Assembly (NCBI GenBank): GCA_013289855.1
Contig: JABCZD010000009.1
Location: 117,535-181,534 of the forward strand
Origin: Acidobacteriota bacterium
GTDB lineage: Bacteria > Acidobacteriota > Terriglobia > Acidiferrales > UBA7541
Reading direction: 5' to 3'
DNA: 64,000 nucleotides
The notes under the pieces are model-generated. The model was given only the letters and a program-made list of their open reading frames with translations. It was not told the origin of the DNA and made no database searches. Both the position numbers and the translations under genes were made by a program. Every line of letters starts with the position of its first letter. Position 1 is the first letter of the stretch. Shown piece after piece: positions 12,124 to 21,308 of the stretch.

Positions 12124-14286
12124 ATGTTCCATCGCCGCGCAAAATATTTCGGGTTTTTTGCGATGCTGCTCCTCTTGCTCCTTGGTACCGCGGCGGCGCG
12201 TGCGCAAACCGCGCACGGCGGCAAAGATGATGCTGCGTTCCAGAATTATGTGCGTGCGGCAAGCGCCGCGCGCGACGCGGGACACACTGACGCGGCGCTG
12301 CAAAACTACGCGCAAGCTTTGCAAATCGATCCCAAGTGGCAAGAAGGCTGGTGGAACGTGGGCACGCTGCAGTACGAGCGCGACCACTACGCCGAGGCCA
12401 TCCCGGCGTTTCGCGCGCTTGCCGAACTCGCCCCACAAGCCAGTCCCGCGTGGACGTTTCTGGGCCTCTGCGAATTCGAGACCAAAGATTACGCGAATGC
12501 GCTCGAGCACCTCTCAAAAGGTCACGCGCTCGGCGGCGCCGTGGACGATCCGGAAATCGCACGCGTGGCGGAATACCATTTGGCATTGCTGCTGATTCGC
12601 AACGGCGAATTTGAGAAAGCGACCGCGCGGTTGGCGGCCGTGGCGGGCTCCGGTCAAATCCCGCCGCAGATTAAATTTGCGCTGGGCTTGAGCTTGTTGC
12701 GAATTCCGCTGTTACCTGATGAGGTAGATCCTTCGCGCGAAGCGCTGGTGCTGGACGCTGGCGAAATCGCGTCACTGCAAGCGACCGGCAATTTAGCAAA
12801 CGCATTGGCGGCGCTGAAAGCGGCGATCGCGAAGTATCCCGACGTCCCGTACCTGCATTACGCCGCGGGCCAAGCGCTATCAGCGAGCGGAGATTTGCAA
12901 GGCGCACTCGAGGAGTTTCGCCGGGAAGCCAACATCTCGCCAAAGCGCGCGCTTCCGCAAATTGCTATCGCGCGTACCGAACTCCAACTGAACCGCGCGC
13001 CAGAAGCGTTGCGCGCTGCGACGGAAGCGGTCCGCCTTGTGCCCGATTCGCGAGAAGCGCACGAAGTGCTGGCGCAGTCTTTCACCGCTGCCGGCGCGAA
13101 GCGAGAAGCGGCGGAAGAGTTGGTCGCAGCCAACAACCTCGGCGCCGCGAAGCCGCGCATCGAAGACTGGATGATTGCGCGTTACGGAGCGCCCGCAAAT
13201 GCGCACGTCCATTTGGCGACGGACGGGCGCGATGCAAACCGAGGCAGTACGGATGCGGCTCTCGGCGACACAGTGTGGAACGTCGCGATGCGCGATTATT
13301 CCGCGGAAAACTATACCGAGGCGATTGCCGCGCTGAAAACCTGGCTGCAGCAAAATCCCAAGTCCGGAACGGGCTGGGCCGTGATGGGCTTGAGCGAATT
13401 CGCACTACATAACTACGACAACGCGCTGATTCACCTGCAGCGCGGCCAGCAATTGGGATTAAGCGGCAGCGCTGAAAGCGTGCAGCTTGCAAAATACCGT
13501 TTGGGAATTTTGCTTAATAACAGTGGTCAGTTCAACAGCGCGGAACAGTTGCTTATGTCCGCCGTGGGATCTGGTTCACTCGCCGCGGAAATAAAATTCG
13601 CGCTAGGCATGTCTCTGCTGCATATGCGCATGCTTCCGGAACAAGTGGAAACACGACAGCACCAGCTTGTCGAGACGGCGGGAGAAATTGCCGTGCTGCT
13701 AAAGGACAGCAAATACGATCAAGCCTTTTCCAGCCTGGATGCAATACTGAAGAAATATCCCTCGACGCCGTTTCTGCATTACGTTTATGGGACAGCACTC
13801 GCCTCTCTTTCGCAGTTCGATGAAGCCGCCAAACAATTCCGCGAGGAGATCTCGTTGTCTCCAGCTGGCGAATTGCCGTATATCGGTATCGCCACTCTGG
13901 AACTAAAGCGGCATCGGCCGCTGGATGCGCTGGAACCCGCGCAACACGCAGTGCAACTCGCGCCACACAACGCAACCGCGCATTACCTGCTGGGCAGGAG
14001 TTATCTCGAGACCGGAAAGGAGACGTTAGCGATTGCGGAGTTGCAAACCGCCAACGCGATTACGCCAGGCAGCCCGGAAGTACATTTCAGTCTGGCCAAG
14101 GCTTACGCCAAAACCAATCAGCCGGCGAAGGCGGACGAAGAGCGTGCAATCTTTGCCCAACTGAACGCCCTGGCGGAGCAGCAGCGCGGGCAGCAAGGTA
14201 ATCAGGCTTATGGCGCGCATGACGCGGCGAACGCCGGACTCTCCAATGTCGATCACGTCGCGGCCGAATCTTCTAAACCACACTAG
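12124..14286 (+). CDS. Exported TPR protein with internally duplicated architecture
   Basis: From the ATG at 12124 the protein has 720 residues. A signal peptide (about 1-28: FFAMLLLLLLGTAAARAQ) is followed by two similar halves of about 330 residues each. Each half has TPR motifs, a segment resembling QIKFALGLSLLRIPLLPDEV (second copy EIKFALGMSLLHMRMLPEQV), then more TPRs. Equivalent landmarks (WWNVGTLQYERDHYAEAI versus VWNVAMRDYSAENYTEAI; YPDVPYLHYAAGQAL versus YPSTPFLHYVYGTAL) show an ancient in-frame duplication. TPRs form protein-binding superhelices, so a periplasmic scaffold is likely. It is divergent from the CRTAC gene with only about 55-70 bases between starts. The reading frame stays open upstream but lacks family features there. 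Confidence 0.88.
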   Translation: MFHRRAKYFGFFAMLLLLLLGTAAARAQTAHGGKDDAAFQNYVRAASAARDAGHTDAALQNYAQALQIDPKWQEGWWNVGTLQYERDHYAEAIPAFRALAELAPQASPAWTFLGLCEFETKDYANALEHLSKGHALGGAVDDPEIARVAEYHLALLLIRNGEFEKATARLAAVAGSGQIPPQIKFALGLSLLRIPLLPDEVDPSREALVLDAGEIASLQATGNLANALAALKAAIAKYPDVPYLHYAAGQALSASGDLQGALEEFRREANISPKRALPQIAIARTELQLNRAPEALRAATEAVRLVPDSREAHEVLAQSFTAAGAKREAAEELVAANNLGAAKPRIEDWMIARYGAPANAHVHLATDGRDANRGSTDAALGDTVWNVAMRDYSAENYTEAIAALKTWLQQNPKSGTGWAVMGLSEFALHNYDNALIHLQRGQQLGLSGSAESVQLAKYRLGILLNNSGQFNSAEQLLMSAVGSGSLAAEIKFALGMSLLHMRMLPEQVETRQHQLVETAGEIAVLLKDSKYDQAFSSLDAILKKYPSTPFLHYVYGTALASLSQFDEAAKQFREEISLSPAGELPYIGIATLELKRHRPLDALEPAQHAVQLAPHNATAHYLLGRSYLETGKETLAIAELQTANAITPGSPEVHFSLAKAYAKTNQPAKADEERAIFAQLNALAEQQRGQQGNQAYGAHDAANAGLSNVDHVAAESSKPH

Positions 14287-14435
14287 AATTTGCACTCCCG
14301 TCTAAGTCCTCTCCGCGACGCTGCGAACCGGCCAGGATTCCTCGACGGATGTCGTGGTACATTAAAACTGATAACGCCCTGGCACGCGCTGCTATGAAGA
14401 TCTCGCAGCGCGCTACCTCGCGGCGGATTGCAGAT

Positions 14436-14512
14436 GGGGACGTAGCTCAACTGGATAGAGCGAGAGTTTCCTAAACTCTAGGCTGCGAGTTCGAGCCTCG
14501 CCGTTCCCACCA
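14436..14512 (+). tRNA. tRNA-Arg (anticodon CCU)
   Basis: A full cloverleaf can be drawn. The acceptor GGGGACG pairs with CGTTCCC with one G-T. The D arm is GCTC/GAGC, the anticodon stem AGAGT/ACTCT closes loop TTCCTAA (anticodon CCT), and the T arm GCGAG/CTCGC encloses TTCGAGC. Discriminator A and an encoded CCA end it. It decodes AGG. Confidence 0.96.
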
Positions 14513-14728
14513 GTTCCACGATTAGACCTTCCTTATATAGATATAACCGGGTGTCCGGAGCGTGTGCCTGTAAACGGCGTTTCGCGCTGACAAAAGATGT
14601 CACTTTTCGCAGGTAACGGCAAGTCGCAGCCATTTCAATGGCGATCCGCAGAGTTAGAAATCCACGTAAACGCCTTAGAATCATCAGTAAGGGATGGATT
14701 CCGAAACCTGGTCTTAGTCGGTTTTCGA

Positions 14729-14745
14729 TTGGCAACCGTTTTGCC
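14729..14745 (+). promoter_or_regulatory. Sigma-54 (RpoN) promoter of the pilin gene
   Basis: TTGGCAACCGTTTTGCC contains the invariant GG (14731-14732) and GC (14743-14744) exactly ten bases apart, inside TGGCA-N6-TTGC. Transcription would start near 14756, leaving a leader of about 38 bases with the site AAGGAGAG before the pilin ATG. Sigma-54 control of major pilin genes is known in several phyla, which supports the call. Confidence 0.75.
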
Positions 14746-14793
14746 TAAGGTAGGGAGTGCTTTGACATTAAACCTTCAAGGAGAGATGGAATC

Positions 14794-15291
14794 ATGAAGA
14801 AGCAAAAAGGGTTTTCACTTATCGAGTTGCTGATCGTAGTGGCGATTATTTTGATCATCGCCGCGATTGCTATCCCGAACCTGTTGCGTTCGCGTATGGC
14901 CGCCAACGAAGCGTCTGCGGTCGGCTCTATGCGCTCGATCAACACTGCGGAAGTGACGTATGCCTCCGCGTATCCTGACACGGGATATTCTCTGACTTTG
15001 GCGAGCCTCGGCGGAACGTCGGCGGCCTGCGTTGCCGGCACTTCCGGAACCCCTGCGACGGCGTGCTTGCTGGACCCAGTTCTTTCGGCTGGCCAGAAGA
15101 GCGGCTATCTGTTCACGGCTGTGGGTTCGCAGCTCGGTGCGTCCACCACCAACAACGTGTTCAAGTCGACTGGCGTGCCTCTCGGTATCGGTTCCACCGG
15201 TCAACGTGGTTTCGGTTCGGACCAGTCCGGCGTGATTCACTATACCTTGAGCGGCGCCGCAGCGACGGTTGCTGATTCGGCCCTTCAGTAG
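14794..15291 (+). CDS. pilA: Type IV pilin / pseudopilin (PilA-like prepilin)
   Basis: The 165-residue protein starts with a short basic leader MKKQKG. The prepilin peptidase site G6/F7 follows, with the essential Glu at mature position +5 (FSLIE), then a hydrophobic helix LLIVVAIILIIAAIAIPNLL. The globular part has two cysteines (C-V-A-G and A-C-L-L) that may form a disulphide. The length suits a pilin of the GspG/PilA type; a minor or pseudopilin role cannot be excluded. The gene stands alone between a sigma-54 promoter and a strong terminator, so it is a single-gene transcript, as expected for an abundant structural subunit. The ribosome site is AAGGAGAG. Confidence 0.93.
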   Translation: MKKQKGFSLIELLIVVAIILIIAAIAIPNLLRSRMAANEASAVGSMRSINTAEVTYASAYPDTGYSLTLASLGGTSAACVAGTSGTPATACLLDPVLSAGQKSGYLFTAVGSQLGASTTNNVFKSTGVPLGIGSTGQRGFGSDQSGVIHYTLSGAAATVADSALQ

Positions 15292-15330
15292 ACTGCATTC
15301 GCAACACCACGCAGTCACTGGTGGTTTTAT

Positions 15331-15367
15331 ACCGGGGGAAGTCTCGCGACTTCCCCCGGTTTTTTTT
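15331..15367 (+). terminator. Rho-independent terminator after the pilin gene
   Basis: A perfect 13-base-pair stem, ACCGGGGGAAGTC with its reverse complement GACTTCCCCCGGT, encloses a TCGC tetraloop and is followed by seven further T residues. It lies 40 bases after the pilin stop. It is among the strongest intrinsic terminators in the window. Confidence 0.95.
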
Positions 15368-15401
15368 AGTTGTACCGAAGATCGAGCCGCGGTGCCAAGC
15401 T

Positions 15402-16772
15402 TCAGTCGACTGCTTTGACGCTTTCCATTAACCCGAAAAATCCTTCGGCCAGCGTGGGATGAATGTACACCGCACCTTTCAGCAGCGTGTAGGGCTGCTT
15501 CGCGAGCATCAGCGTGCCAAGTATCTGAACAATCTCTCCGGCTTCGGGGGCCAATATCGACACCCCCAAAATCATGTCGTTGGAGGCATCCACCACCAAT
15601 TTCATCAGCCCAGCAGTCTCATCACGTTCGATGGCGCGGGCCACGGAAGTCATGGGCATTCTGCCGATTTTCAACTTAAAACCTTTTTCGCGGGCCGCAG
15701 CCTCCGTTAATCCCACGCCGCCGAGTTGCGGATCGGTGAACACACAGTACGGCACCAGGCGATGTTCGATAGAGAGGTTTTTTCCTTCGATCAGGTTGCC
15801 GTAAACGATTTGAAAATCGTTGTAGGAAAGATGCGTGAAGGCGGGCCCGCCTTTCACGTCGCCAAGCGCCCAGATGCCGGGCACGCTGGTTTCGAGCCTT
15901 CCGTTCACCGCGATGTATCCCTTCTTGTCGCACTGGACGCCAGCTTTATCCAAATCTAAAGCGTCGGTGTTCGGCCTGCGCCCGGTAGCCAGCAGAAGAT
16001 GCGAGCCGCTTACTTGTTGCGGTGTGGCGCCGCATTCGATATTCAGCTTCACCGAGCCGCCACTGGCTTCCACCTGCGTGGTGCTTGCGTTGAGAAGAAA
16101 CTTGATGCCTTCGGCTTCCAGAGCCTGTTGCAACGCGGCGGTAATCTCGGGATCCTCTTGCGCAACGATTCGCGGGCCGCTGTGAATAATGGTGACCGCG
16201 CTGCCAAAGCGGCGAAACATCTGTCCGAATTCAAGCCCGATGTAACCGCCGCCCAGAATCAGCAGATGTTCAGGAACAGAACTCAGCTGCATTGCGGACT
16301 CGTTGGTCAAATAGGGCACGTTCGCAAGCCCTGGAATCTCCGGAATGGACGAACGGCCGCCAGTGTCGATGAAAATCTTTTCGCTTTCCAGCAACTCATC
16401 GCCTACCCGCAACTGGTGCGCGGACGTGAAACGGGCATGGCCCCGGTACAATTTTATGTTGGGTCGCGTGGCCTTCTGTTTTTCCTGGCCCTCGCGCATC
16501 CCGAGAACCACTTTGTCTTTTTGCGCGATGATCGTGGGCATGTCCACAGAAACATCGGAAGCGCGGACGCCCCAGCGTGCGGCGTTGCGTGCGTAATGCG
16601 CCACTTGCGCGCGATGCACCATCGTCTTGGTGGGCGTGCATCCCGTGTTGATGCAAGTGCCGCCCAGATACCTTTCTTCAACCATGGCCACATGCCAGCC
16701 CTGGTCCGCCAGGCTGTGCAGCAGCGGATTCCCTCCCTGGCCGGAGCCGATCACGATAGCGTCGAATTTCAT
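15402..16772 (-). CDS. FAD-dependent pyridine-nucleotide disulphide oxidoreductase (mercuric-reductase-like)
   Basis: From the ATG at 16772, preceded by the site GGGGAGGGGG, the protein has 456 residues. It has the N-terminal FAD-binding motif VIGSGQGG, the redox-active disulphide in GGTCINTGCTPTK, a second dinucleotide-binding motif LGGGYIGLEFG, and the C-terminal dimerisation domain with the active-site segment YIHPTLAEG. It lacks the N-terminal heavy-metal domain and the C-terminal vicinal cysteines of true mercuric reductase (the end reads ESVKAVD), and no mer genes are near. It is therefore better read as a general class I disulphide reductase of unknown substrate. Confidence 0.88.
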   Translation of the reverse strand: MKFDAIVIGSGQGGNPLLHSLADQGWHVAMVEERYLGGTCINTGCTPTKTMVHRAQVAHYARNAARWGVRASDVSVDMPTIIAQKDKVVLGMREGQEKQKATRPNIKLYRGHARFTSAHQLRVGDELLESEKIFIDTGGRSSIPEIPGLANVPYLTNESAMQLSSVPEHLLILGGGYIGLEFGQMFRRFGSAVTIIHSGPRIVAQEDPEITAALQQALEAEGIKFLLNASTTQVEASGGSVKLNIECGATPQQVSGSHLLLATGRRPNTDALDLDKAGVQCDKKGYIAVNGRLETSVPGIWALGDVKGGPAFTHLSYNDFQIVYGNLIEGKNLSIEHRLVPYCVFTDPQLGGVGLTEAAAREKGFKLKIGRMPMTSVARAIERDETAGLMKLVVDASNDMILGVSILAPEAGEIVQILGTLMLAKQPYTLLKGAVYIHPTLAEGFFGLMESVKAVD

Positions 16773-16987
16773 AGAGATTTGCCCCCTCCCCAATAGCCCA
16801 TGCCCGGGTCGCGACAGGTTAGTGTGCAACAGGTCGCGCCGCGAATCTACCTCGCTGCAATTGGTAATGGGTCAGTTCTCGGTTAGCGCTGCCAGCTCAG
16901 ACGGTCGACGGTGTTTCGTCTTACCACAACGACCGCAGGTATCTTTGTTTCGCGGGATCTCCACAAGCTTTAAAATTATAGTTAGTC

Positions 16988-17479
16988 ATGAATCGTCCTG
17001 CGTTGTTACCCTTCACTTTGTTTTTCGCAACGATCGGTATGCCCTATCTCACTCCGAGTGAACCTATGCTAATCGTCTACGAACTTTCCCTCAACAGATG
17101 CAGAGAGCATTCTTGTCACGCCGAGACGGCAACACGAAGTGAATTGCAGGTCAGTTTGGAAGAAGAACCAAATTTTTTGACGAACTACGTTCCGGTTGAA
17201 GTGCATGTGGGGAATCTTGCTTACCAGCTACGCTTCAACCTGCGCCGAGTGTCGAAGAAAAACCAGGTCGAGAGAAGCCTAATGATAGGCTTTTCTGGGC
17301 GGGTGGGAACGCTCACAGGCAAGCAGCTCACGTGGGGCGAGAAAACCTTTAGCCACGGGACGTGGAGCGCATTTAAAATGGCAAGTGTCTCAGGAGCGGC
17401 CTACTCCGAGAACGATGAATCGGTCACCCCAACTCTTACTGTGCTCGATGTAGAGTTGTCGGCGGCCACTCACCACTAG
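16988..17479 (+). CDS. Hypothetical protein, possibly exported
   Basis: A 163-residue frame with a hydrophobic N-terminus (about residues 5-20, PALLPFTLFFATIGM) that could be a weak signal sequence. The rest is a mix of polar and beta-prone segments with two cysteines near residue 40 (NRCREHSCH). No family is recognised, and no clear ribosome site precedes the ATG. The following gene on the same strand, also unknown and also starting with a membrane segment, lies 155 bases downstream. Coding potential is plausible but not strong. Confidence 0.5.
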   Translation: MNRPALLPFTLFFATIGMPYLTPSEPMLIVYELSLNRCREHSCHAETATRSELQVSLEEEPNFLTNYVPVEVHVGNLAYQLRFNLRRVSKKNQVERSLMIGFSGRVGTLTGKQLTWGEKTFSHGTWSAFKMASVSGAAYSENDESVTPTLTVLDVELSAATHH

Positions 17480-17634
17480 ATTCGCGGAAATCCACATGTT
17501 CCTGTAAGCGTGTTATCAGGTACTGAAACCCACTCGCGGCACGTTGCTAACGTTGAAACACCCACAAATGGAGTAGTCAACGTCGAAGCAAAAGGATTCA
17601 TCATAGAGCAAATCCAGTCGATGGAGAGGAACTT

Positions 17635-18429
17635 GTGGCCCGTCTCGCATGGTTCGTAGCTTTTCTTGGCGCAATTTCGCTGTTTCTGATTCCATCTTTC
17701 ATGGATCGCATGCTTGGGAAACCCCAGTCCGAGGCAGCTCACATTGACAGCTATGACTTGCTGCTTCATTCTCAGTCGCTAGCACAACAACGTGCCGCCC
17801 TAAACCAGATCCTCCTTGACCCAAAGCAATATGTTCCACGCATTCAACAAAGTCTGCGCGATTATCCCGGGTTGCTTCGAACCGATCCGATTGCTGCAAA
17901 GCGAGCTGTGTACCTTTCAGCGTTAGTGCGCGATCCCTCGTTTCCCCCAATTCTGGTCAAGAGCATTGGCCGTCCAGACGTTCTTGACGACTGTATATAC
18001 TCATGCCCGGCCGTTTTCGCGTTAACCATCCAAGCGTGCTTCGGTGGTTGGAATCCACCCCACGACCTGGATAAAGAACTGACGACCGTAGACGATCTAC
18101 TTGCCGAAATCCACAGAGTGCCCCTTATCCAGCTCAAGGTGGGATCGATTGCAGACGTGATACAAGGACCGAGAACGGACCAGCTTCGAGAGGAATTCGA
18201 CCACAAGAGCGAAGAGCAGCTCATCCAGATGGCTGGTCCAATGACGCCGTCAAAGGAGACTAGGGGGAGCGCAGCCTTTCGGCTTGAGACGCTTGTTACT
18301 GGCAGCAAGAACCGGATTGACCTTTATTTGCTTGCTCTAAACGACTTTGAAGACGGTTCGGGCGAATACAAAGGTGCTGTATACCAATCGATTTATCGAG
18401 CCGAACTGGCAAAATCTCACGGGCAGTAG
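17635..18429 (+). CDS. Hypothetical membrane-anchored protein
   Basis: A 264-residue protein starting at GTG behind the good ribosome site GGAGAGG. Residues about 3-22 (LAWFVAFLGAISLFLIPSF) form a signal anchor, and the remainder is an alpha-helical soluble domain (YDLLLHSQSLAQQRAALNQIL, YVPRIQQSLRDYPG). That alternation recalls HEAT-like helical repeats, but I cannot assign a family. It probably sits in the periplasm tethered to the inner membrane. The good ribosome site supports it as a real gene. Confidence 0.65.
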   Translation: MARLAWFVAFLGAISLFLIPSFMDRMLGKPQSEAAHIDSYDLLLHSQSLAQQRAALNQILLDPKQYVPRIQQSLRDYPGLLRTDPIAAKRAVYLSALVRDPSFPPILVKSIGRPDVLDDCIYSCPAVFALTIQACFGGWNPPHDLDKELTTVDDLLAEIHRVPLIQLKVGSIADVIQGPRTDQLREEFDHKSEEQLIQMAGPMTPSKETRGSAAFRLETLVTGSKNRIDLYLLALNDFEDGSGEYKGAVYQSIYRAELAKSHGQ

Positions 18430-18730
18430 TCGATCCTGACCCCTCACGTGTTACCAGACATGTGCCGGGGCGCCCCTGAGACCGCCGTTTCGCGTTGAAC
18501 AGAATCTCCGCCTTCTCCTCCAACAGTCATAATCGGCTCCCCAGGCTTCGCCCCCAGCGCGTGCTGGAATCTCTCCGCCCCCGCCGCAAGGCCAACGTAT
18601 CCAGTGCGCCACACTAGTACTCCCGTAGCGTTGACCTGCTGAAATTATGCTGGGTACTGTGCAAAGTGGGGGTCCGGGTGTCGGCGGAGGGCTGTCAGGC
18701 GTCCGCAACCCCGAAGGCTACAACGCAACT

Positions 18731-21082
18731 ATGACCATGGTGGCAAAAGCCGGGCGCTACGAGATTATCGATGAAGTCGGCCGCGGAGCCATGGGCGTTG
18801 TGTATAAGGCCGTCGATCCGGTCATCGGCCGCACCGTCGCCGTCAAAACCATCCGCTTAAGCGAAGTCGGCACCGGCCTTTCCCGCCCGGAGCTGCTCAG
18901 CCGCTTCCAGACGGAAGCGCGCGCCGCCGGATTGCTCACCCATCCCAACATCGTGGTGGTCTACGATGCCGGCGAAGAAAACGGCTTGTACTACATCACT
19001 ATGGAGCTGGTGGAAGGCAAGAGCGTACAGGCGCTGCTCGACGAGGGCCAAAAGTTCTCGCTGCCGCGCGTGCTGCGCATCATGGAACAGACCTGCAGCG
19101 CGCTGGATTTCGCGCACGAGCGGCACGTCGTGCATCGCGACATCAAGCCCGCGAACTTGATGCTGACCGCCGACGACACCGTAAAAGTCACCGACTTCGG
19201 CACCGCAAAAATCCTGCAATTTGGCACCGTGGCGCAAACAACGCACGTGATGGGCACGCCCAGCTACATGTCTCCCGAACAGGTGAAGGGTCGCGCCGTC
19301 GATGGCCGCAGCGACATTTTTTCGCTTGGCGTAATGCTGTATGAAATGGTCACCGGAGAGAAGCCTTTCCCCGGACAAAACATTACCACGGTAATCTACA
19401 AGATCGTCAACGAGGATCCGATTCCGCCGCGCCAGCTGGACCCTTCCATCCATCCCGGCATCAGCGCGGTGATCATGAAGGCGCTCTGCAAAGAGCCGGA
19501 AGAGCGCTATCAAACCTGCCGCGAACTGCTGGAAGAGCTGCGCAACTATCGCGCCAACACATTGCACAGCAACGCTAGCCTGCCGGGCAATCCGCAATCC
19601 ACGATGGCGTTGGGCGGCGGTTCTCCCGTGGCCACCATGTCCATGGGAAATGGTGGGCGGAACGCGGACAATTTAAACGACGGTCACATTGCCGCCACCG
19701 CCGGCTCGCTCTCTTCGCGCGCCAGCAATCCGGGACAAACGCCCGTGATTCGCCGGACCGGCAGCATTCCGCCAATCGCCGAACCCGAAAAGAAGAGCGG
19801 AGTGCTCACTACCGTGCTGATCGCGACGCTGCTGCTCGCAGTGATCGCCTATGGCGCGACCAAACTGCAGCCCGTATTTCTGGCCGCGAAAGAGTTTCAT
19901 GAAGCGGAGACGGCGCACAGCAATGTCGCGAGCAGGACGCCGGTCACCCCGCAAACGCACGCCGTCGCTCCACCTTCGTCCGCCATCTCGCAAGACTTAA
20001 GTGTGACGCCTGCGGCTAAGCCACCGGCGGATGGCAGCGCAATTCCGGTTACGGTACCCACCGCTGCAGCTCCTACCGAGATTCCGAAGGCCCCGGAAAC
20101 GGCGCCTGCGAAACCCGTTGCGAGTACGCCCGAGCCGGTAAAGACAAACTTGGGCCTGAGCCCGAAGGCTGCCGAGTATAAAGCTCGCATTGACGCCGTC
20201 CTCGCGGAACGCGGGCTGACCGGGCGCGCACACGTGCAAGGCGTTGGGAACATGTTGACCATCTCCGGCAAGTTGCATCCGGCTGAGCACGGCGCGCTAC
20301 TGAAATTTCTGCGCGATGCGCCGCCAGACATCCGGCTGATCGACCATATTGAATACGACGACGCGCCGGTCGCCACCGCGGAAAGCGACGACGGGACGCA
20401 CCCGGTGCCCGCGCCAGGCCGCGGTGCAATTCACGTCGTCACGGACGTGCTTAGCGCGACCGCCACGCTCTATGGATCAGGCGGACGGCAACTGAAGCAG
20501 TGTCAAACGCCTTGCGCCTTTAATGACCTATACGCCAGTGGTTACAGCCTGGAGGTGAAGAAAGAGGGTTACCAGACCATTCAAACCGCGCTACAAGTGA
20601 AGGTCGGCAAGGTGCTTGACCAGAAAATCAAACTGGAATCCCTGGCCGTGGGGATTATGGTGGTCAGCGACCCGCCGGGTGCGGACGTATTTGTCGATGG
20701 AATTAAACAGGCCGGCCACACGCCCATGTCGCTGCCGCTGGCACCCGGACAGTACAATATGGTGTTGCACTTGGAGGGCTACGCACGCTACTCCGGCGGT
20801 GTGCAAGTGCAAGACAACATACAGACGCAATTCAAGGTTCAGTTGCGTGCCAAGGACGAGGGCAAGGTGGCCTGGGCCAATGTGACCTCGACGCCCCCCG
20901 GCGCTGAAATCGTCCTGGACGGAACCACCACCACCCAATTTACGCCCTCACGCGTGCAACTGCCCGCCGGGTTACACACTATCACGTTGAAAATGAAAGG
21001 GTTCCAGTCGGCCAAAAGGCCCGTAGAGGTCACCGAGGGCGGAACGATAACCGTGGGAGCGATCCTCAAGGCCAACAAGTGA
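18731..21082 (+). CDS. Transmembrane Ser/Thr protein kinase with C-terminal PEGA domains
   Basis: From the ATG at 18731 the protein has 783 residues; the frame is open from an ATG at 18647 but those 28 residues look low-complexity. The kinase domain has all key elements: glycine loop GRGAMG, VAVK lysine, HRDIKPANL, DFG, and the activation-segment end SYMSPEQ. A proline/alanine-rich linker surrounds one membrane helix (TTVLIATLLLAVIAYG). Outside the membrane are an alpha-beta domain (AHVQGVGNMLTISGKL) and three tandem PEGA-type beta domains (for example SDPPGADVFVDG and STPPGAEIVLDG). It would phosphorylate cytoplasmic targets, perhaps sensing envelope state. A PP2C phosphatase and an FHA protein lie 13 kb away. 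Confidence 0.92.
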   Translation: MTMVAKAGRYEIIDEVGRGAMGVVYKAVDPVIGRTVAVKTIRLSEVGTGLSRPELLSRFQTEARAAGLLTHPNIVVVYDAGEENGLYYITMELVEGKSVQALLDEGQKFSLPRVLRIMEQTCSALDFAHERHVVHRDIKPANLMLTADDTVKVTDFGTAKILQFGTVAQTTHVMGTPSYMSPEQVKGRAVDGRSDIFSLGVMLYEMVTGEKPFPGQNITTVIYKIVNEDPIPPRQLDPSIHPGISAVIMKALCKEPEERYQTCRELLEELRNYRANTLHSNASLPGNPQSTMALGGGSPVATMSMGNGGRNADNLNDGHIAATAGSLSSRASNPGQTPVIRRTGSIPPIAEPEKKSGVLTTVLIATLLLAVIAYGATKLQPVFLAAKEFHEAETAHSNVASRTPVTPQTHAVAPPSSAISQDLSVTPAAKPPADGSAIPVTVPTAAAPTEIPKAPETAPAKPVASTPEPVKTNLGLSPKAAEYKARIDAVLAERGLTGRAHVQGVGNMLTISGKLHPAEHGALLKFLRDAPPDIRLIDHIEYDDAPVATAESDDGTHPVPAPGRGAIHVVTDVLSATATLYGSGGRQLKQCQTPCAFNDLYASGYSLEVKKEGYQTIQTALQVKVGKVLDQKIKLESLAVGIMVVSDPPGADVFVDGIKQAGHTPMSLPLAPGQYNMVLHLEGYARYSGGVQVQDNIQTQFKVQLRAKDEGKVAWANVTSTPPGAEIVLDGTTTTQFTPSRVQLPAGLHTITLKMKGFQSAKRPVEVTEGGTITVGAILKANK

Positions 21083-21308
21083 AAATGCCATGCCGCAACC
21101 CGCAAAACCCTTCCCGTTTGGTAACAATTTGAGCCATTTCGCGCGCTCCAGTCCTAGCACGAAGTTTTTTGCCTACTAAAAACAAACAACTTAGCGCCCG
21201 CCCCCGCAGGTTAGCCCCGTGCATGCTTACTTATTCAGGGACTCCCCGCCCTCTCGGAACCATCTCTAACGCGCTTGGCGGGCCCTTCAGTATCAGCATG
21301 TTACACGC

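Noticed and set aside
14478..14735. A minus-strand frame overlapping the tRNA gene
   Set aside because: It covers a well-folded tRNA-Arg and the sigma-54 promoter region; its C-terminal residues are just the complement of the tRNA.
15402..16772. Mercuric reductase (merA)
   Set aside because: The redox-active CxxxxC is present, but the C-terminal cysteine pair and the N-terminal metal domain are missing and no mer genes are adjacent.
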